Position numbers and translations under genes: made by a program. 54,925 nt of DNA. It comes from Acidimicrobiia bacterium (GTDB lineage Bacteria > Acidobacteriota > Terriglobia > Bryobacterales > Bryobacteraceae). The notes beneath the pieces were generated by a model, which was given only the letters and a program-made list of their open reading frames with translations, made no database searches and was not told the origin of the DNA. The stretch covers positions 1-54,925 of the forward strand of contig VFZE01000040.1 of the NCBI GenBank assembly GCA_016871315.1, given 5' to 3'. This document shows positions 52,295 through 54,925 of the stretch, one piece after another (position 1 is the first letter of the stretch; the number at the start of each line of letters is the position of its first letter).

Positions 52295-53361
52295 TCCAGG
52301 CGCGCCTCCGCAAGCACTTCCCGCCGAGCGCGGAATCGGCCGCCTTCACGCTCGACGTCGATTTGGGCACCTCCGCCGGCGTCACGGTACTGTTCGGACC
52401 CAGTGGCTCCGGCAAAACTCTCACGCTCGATTGCATTGCGGGCTTCGTCAGACCCGATCAAGGACGCATTCTCATCGACGATGCGCTTCTGTTTGATGCC
52501 GCCACGGGCGTCCACCTGCCGCCGCAATCGCGCAACTGCGGTTACGTCTTTCAGAACTACGCGCTGTTTCCGCACATGAGCCTGCGGGAGAATCTCGCTT
52601 TCGCCTCCGAGCGTCTTGCCAGGCTGGAGCGTCATCGCCGTGTTAGCGAAATGCTGGAGCGCTTCCGCCTGTCCGAGGTCGCCGGGAGGCGGCCGAATGA
52701 ACTGAGCGGCGGCCAGAAGCAGCGTGGCTCGATCGCCCGGGCCCTGCTCGCCGCGCCGAAGCTGATCCTTCTCGATGAACCGGCGCGCGGCCTGGATGCG
52801 CGGCTACGCGCCGAACTTTACGCCGTGCTGCGGCAAGTGCGCGCCGAATTCTCCACGCCGATCCTTCTGGTTACGCACGATCTTGAGGAGTGTTTCGAAC
52901 TGGCCGAATGGATGGTGGTTCTTCACGAAGGCAAGCTGGAGCAGGCCGGACCTCCGGCGAAGATCCTGGAGCATCCGGAAAGCGTAGAAGTGGCGCGGAT
53001 GCTCGGGCTCTATAACCTGCTTGCGGCCGAAGTCCGGGCGCTGGATCCATCAAACAATTCTTCGAAGCTTCGTGTGGGGGATCACGATCTCACCGGGCCT
53101 TATCTTCCCGGCCGCCTGCTCGGGGACCGTGTCACCCTCTACGTGCGTCCGGAGCAGCTTACGGCGGTGCCCCGTGACGGAAAGATCGGCGCCAACCAGG
53201 TTCCCGTTTCGCTCGACCGTGTCGCTGATTTGCCGCAGTCGGTGCGGCTGGAGTTCACCGGCGGCATCACCGTCACGATGACCAAGGCCGAGTTTGACCG
53301 CGGACGCCATCATCGTGACTGGGTGGTCGAGTTTCCCCGCGACGCAATTCGTGTATTGTAG
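52291..53361 (+). CDS. modC: Molybdate-type ABC transporter ATPase with Mop/TOBE domain
   Basis: 356 residues. Walker A GPSGSGKT (about 36-43), Q-loop FQNYALFPHM, signature LSGGQKQRGSIARALL (about 138), Walker B KLILLDEP (about 156) with PARGLDARLRA, and the His switch in LLVTHDLEE. The C-terminal 100 residues hold a TOBE/Mop domain (YVRPEQLTAVP). It powers ModB on the cytoplasmic face. The signature reads RGSIAR instead of the usual RVALAR, a small departure. ATGA overlap with modB. Confidence 0.9.
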   Translation: MIQARLRKHFPPSAESAAFTLDVDLGTSAGVTVLFGPSGSGKTLTLDCIAGFVRPDQGRILIDDALLFDAATGVHLPPQSRNCGYVFQNYALFPHMSLRENLAFASERLARLERHRRVSEMLERFRLSEVAGRRPNELSGGQKQRGSIARALLAAPKLILLDEPARGLDARLRAELYAVLRQVRAEFSTPILLVTHDLEECFELAEWMVVLHEGKLEQAGPPAKILEHPESVEVARMLGLYNLLAAEVRALDPSNNSSKLRVGDHDLTGPYLPGRLLGDRVTLYVRPEQLTAVPRDGKIGANQVPVSLDRVADLPQSVRLEFTGGITVTMTKAEFDRGRHHRDWVVEFPRDAIRVL

Positions 53362-53370
53362 TAGGTCGAA

Positions 53371-53793
53371 ATGCGGAAAACATTATTCCTCGTGACCTTG
53401 CTGGCTACCCTGACCATCCCCTTGCTTGCTTCGGAAGCGGAAATCGCCGCCGCGGAGAAAAACTGGGCCGCCGCGGTCGTCGCCCGCGACTATGCCGCCC
53501 TGGAAAAAGTTTACTCCGACGATCTTATTTACGCGCATTCGACCGGGGCTGTCGAGAATAAGGCCGAGTACATGAAGCGGCTGCGCAGCGGCGTGCAGCG
53601 TTACGACAAGATCGAGCACCAGAAGACCGTCGTCAAGCTCCACGGAACCACCGCCATCGCTCATTGCCACGTCCGCATGACCGGCTCCAGCAATGGCGAG
53701 CCGTTCGACAACAAGATCATGATGATTCACCTGTGGGTGAAGCAGAGTGGACAGTGGCGTCTGGCCGCCCACCAAACCACGCGGCTTCCGTAG
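53371..53793 (+). CDS. Exported NTF2-like (DUF4440) protein
   Basis: 140 residues. Signal peptide RKTLFLVTLLATLTIPLLAS, then an NTF2/SnoaL-like cone: EIAAAEKNWAAAVVARDYAA (about 24), KVYSDDLIYAHSTG and a closing MIHLWVKQSGQWRLAAHQTT. Family members are small-molecule binding or enzymatic; the role here is unknown. It starts 9 bases after modC and could be the last gene of that unit. Only a weak purine run (AGTAGG) precedes it. Confidence 0.8.
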   Translation: MRKTLFLVTLLATLTIPLLASEAEIAAAEKNWAAAVVARDYAALEKVYSDDLIYAHSTGAVENKAEYMKRLRSGVQRYDKIEHQKTVVKLHGTTAIAHCHVRMTGSSNGEPFDNKIMMIHLWVKQSGQWRLAAHQTTRLP

Positions 53794-53844
53794 ACAGATC
53801 GTGAATGTGATATAGTTCACTGCCAGCAGGAATCTGGGCGAACC

Positions 53845-54925
53845 ATGTCGAAACCGAGAGTGGTCATCATTGGTTCGGGTTTCGGCGGCTCCGTATTCGC
53901 GTGCCGGCTCGCTGAATCCGGCCGCTACGACGTTCATGTACTTGAACGTGGCCGCCGTTACCGCCGCAATGAATTTCCGCGCCGTCCCGACCAGTTGCGC
54001 GAAGCCTTCTGGGAGCCGCAACAGGGCCTGTACGGCATGTTCGAATACCAGTCCTTTCCCAAGTCAGACATTGACGTGCTCACTTGCAGCGGGCTGGGCG
54101 GCGGCTCACTGATCTACGCGAACGTGCTCTATGAAATGCCCGCCGAGTTCTTTGAAGGCTGGCCCGGCGGCCATAGCCGACCACAACTGGACCCCTACTA
54201 CGCCCGCGTCCACGAAATGATGGAGACTCGCTCCTATCCAGTAGACAGGCCCGACTGGCCCTATGCCGCCACTCCAAAAACCAACGCGCTGCGCCGCGCT
54301 GCCGAAGGTCTAGCCGCCAACGCCCTCGGCCATCCCACTGCGGAGCTCCAGTATCCACGGCTGGCGATTCAGTTCGGACCCAATCCCGGCGATCAAATCG
54401 TCAACAAGCAGGGGGTTCCGCAAACTGCCTGCATCATGTGCGGGGAGTGCGACATCGGCTGCAACTACCACGCCAAGAACACGCTCGATCTGAATTACCT
54501 AGCCCGCGCACAGGCCGCCGGCGCCACCATCCACACCCACGCCGAGGTCACCTCCATAGAGCCCGGCTACCGCGTCTCCTACTGCGATCCCGCCGATCCT
54601 TCCCGCACCGAAACTATCGACGCCTCGCGCGTGATCCTTGCGGCCGGTTCCCTGGGCTCGACAAAAATGCTGCTGCGCATGAAGCGGGCAGGCCATCTGC
54701 CGCTGCTCAGCAAGGCGCTCGGTACACGCTGGAGCGGCAATGGCGATCTGCTCGGCTTCTCCTTCGACAGCGCCGAGGAGCTATACCCGACGCAAGGCCC
54801 GGTCATCACGAGCGCGGTTCGATTCTTCCACGCAGCGTATCCCGATGGATTTCCGCACGGCCTCTTTGTGGAAGACGCCGGCATCCCGGATCTACTCGCC
54901 TGGTACATCGCCGGAATGGCACCCT
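53845..54925 (+). CDS. GMC oxidoreductase (cholesterol-oxidase-like), 3' end beyond window
   Basis: An open frame of 360 codons from the ATG at 53845 to the window end, without a stop. VVIIGSGFGGSVFACRLAES (about 6) is the FAD-binding loop, and GLGGGSLIYANV (about 84) is the second GMC block. CIMCGECDIGC (about 195-205) gives four closely spaced Cys residues followed by AKNTLDLNYL, the pattern of bacterial GMC proteins with a ferredoxin-like cluster insertion. FAD residue text VILAAGSLGSTKMLLR (about 260) follows. It oxidises an alcohol or sterol; the C-terminal His/Asn active site would lie outside the window. Confidence 0.85.
   Translation, partial: MSKPRVVIIGSGFGGSVFACRLAESGRYDVHVLERGRRYRRNEFPRRPDQLREAFWEPQQGLYGMFEYQSFPKSDIDVLTCSGLGGGSLIYANVLYEMPAEFFEGWPGGHSRPQLDPYYARVHEMMETRSYPVDRPDWPYAATPKTNALRRAAEGLAANALGHPTAELQYPRLAIQFGPNPGDQIVNKQGVPQTACIMCGECDIGCNYHAKNTLDLNYLARAQAAGATIHTHAEVTSIEPGYRVSYCDPADPSRTETIDASRVILAAGSLGSTKMLLRMKRAGHLPLLSKALGTRWSGNGDLLGFSFDSAEELYPTQGPVITSAVRFFHAAYPDGFPHGLFVEDAGIPDLLAWYIAGMAP

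Overview
The window reads as chromosomal DNA of an Acidobacteriota bacterium, most likely a Bryobacteraceae / Solibacter-like lineage. This rests on high GC, many exported Gfo/Idh, quinoprotein and amidohydrolase enzymes with Tat or Sec signals, a TonB-dependent receptor with an N-terminal carboxypeptidase-regulatory-like domain, and remnants of ECF sigma factor / TPR-kinase and WD40-kinase genes typical of that group. The assignment is inferred from gene style, not from a marker gene. I found no rRNA, tRNA or CRISPR array.

Layout. 1-756: debris (transposase tail, two TTCA-loop hairpins, a NUC1-type endonuclease fragment). 757-5476: an acidobacterial hypothetical gene, then a tight operon of APC permease, glutamine-synthetase-like ligase and iron alcohol dehydrogenase, possibly for an amine or amino alcohol. 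6027-8380: a transpeptidase-only penicillin-binding protein coupled to an exported sialidase-fold protein. 8420-18701: a broken kinase, then exported enzymes (HpcH/HpaI aldolase, PQQ dehydrogenase, enolase-superfamily dehydratase, Gfo/Idh oxidoreductase, amidohydrolase, esterase) around a cluster of truncated DUF3500 / DUF362 genes. 18704-22875: a sigma/TPR fusion remnant, a minus-strand operon (adenosine-specific kinase, atypical epimerase, DapA-like aldolase) and a second exported Gfo/Idh gene. 22989-30860: housekeeping (gph, cvpA, purC, hemerythrin; PCP-reductase-like, DUF3108, SGNH hydrolase; serA with a class V aminotransferase; yqeY). 30864-32380: a small toxin-antitoxin island with an AbiEii-like pair and an MNT antitoxin whose HEPN toxin is destroyed. 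32427-37304: quinoprotein, gapA, alkaline-phosphatase-family protein, DUF4920 protein, multihaem cytochrome c. 37624-43640: TonB receptor, a pyruvyl-transferase gene with an in-frame amber codon, and a decayed stretch. 43668-54925: two metallophosphoesterases, PfkB kinase, GT39-like membrane protein, a DapF homologue with both catalytic cysteines replaced by serine, a UDP-sugar dehydrogenase, tryptophanase-family lyase with modB and modC, an NTF2-like protein and a GMC oxidoreductase cut by the window end.

How it fits together. The strongest candidate for an undescribed system is at 8.7-12.8 kb. A membrane-exported PQQ sugar dehydrogenase, a Tat-exported acid-sugar dehydratase and a Sec-exported 2-keto-3-deoxy-acid aldolase sit side by side and together could make a non-phosphorylated Entner-Doudoroff-like route outside the cytoplasm. 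Other notable points are the Ser/Ser DapF, recurring -10-like boxes 6-7 bases before start codons (leaderless transcripts), and a change in strand base composition near 22.9 kb and again near 50 kb.
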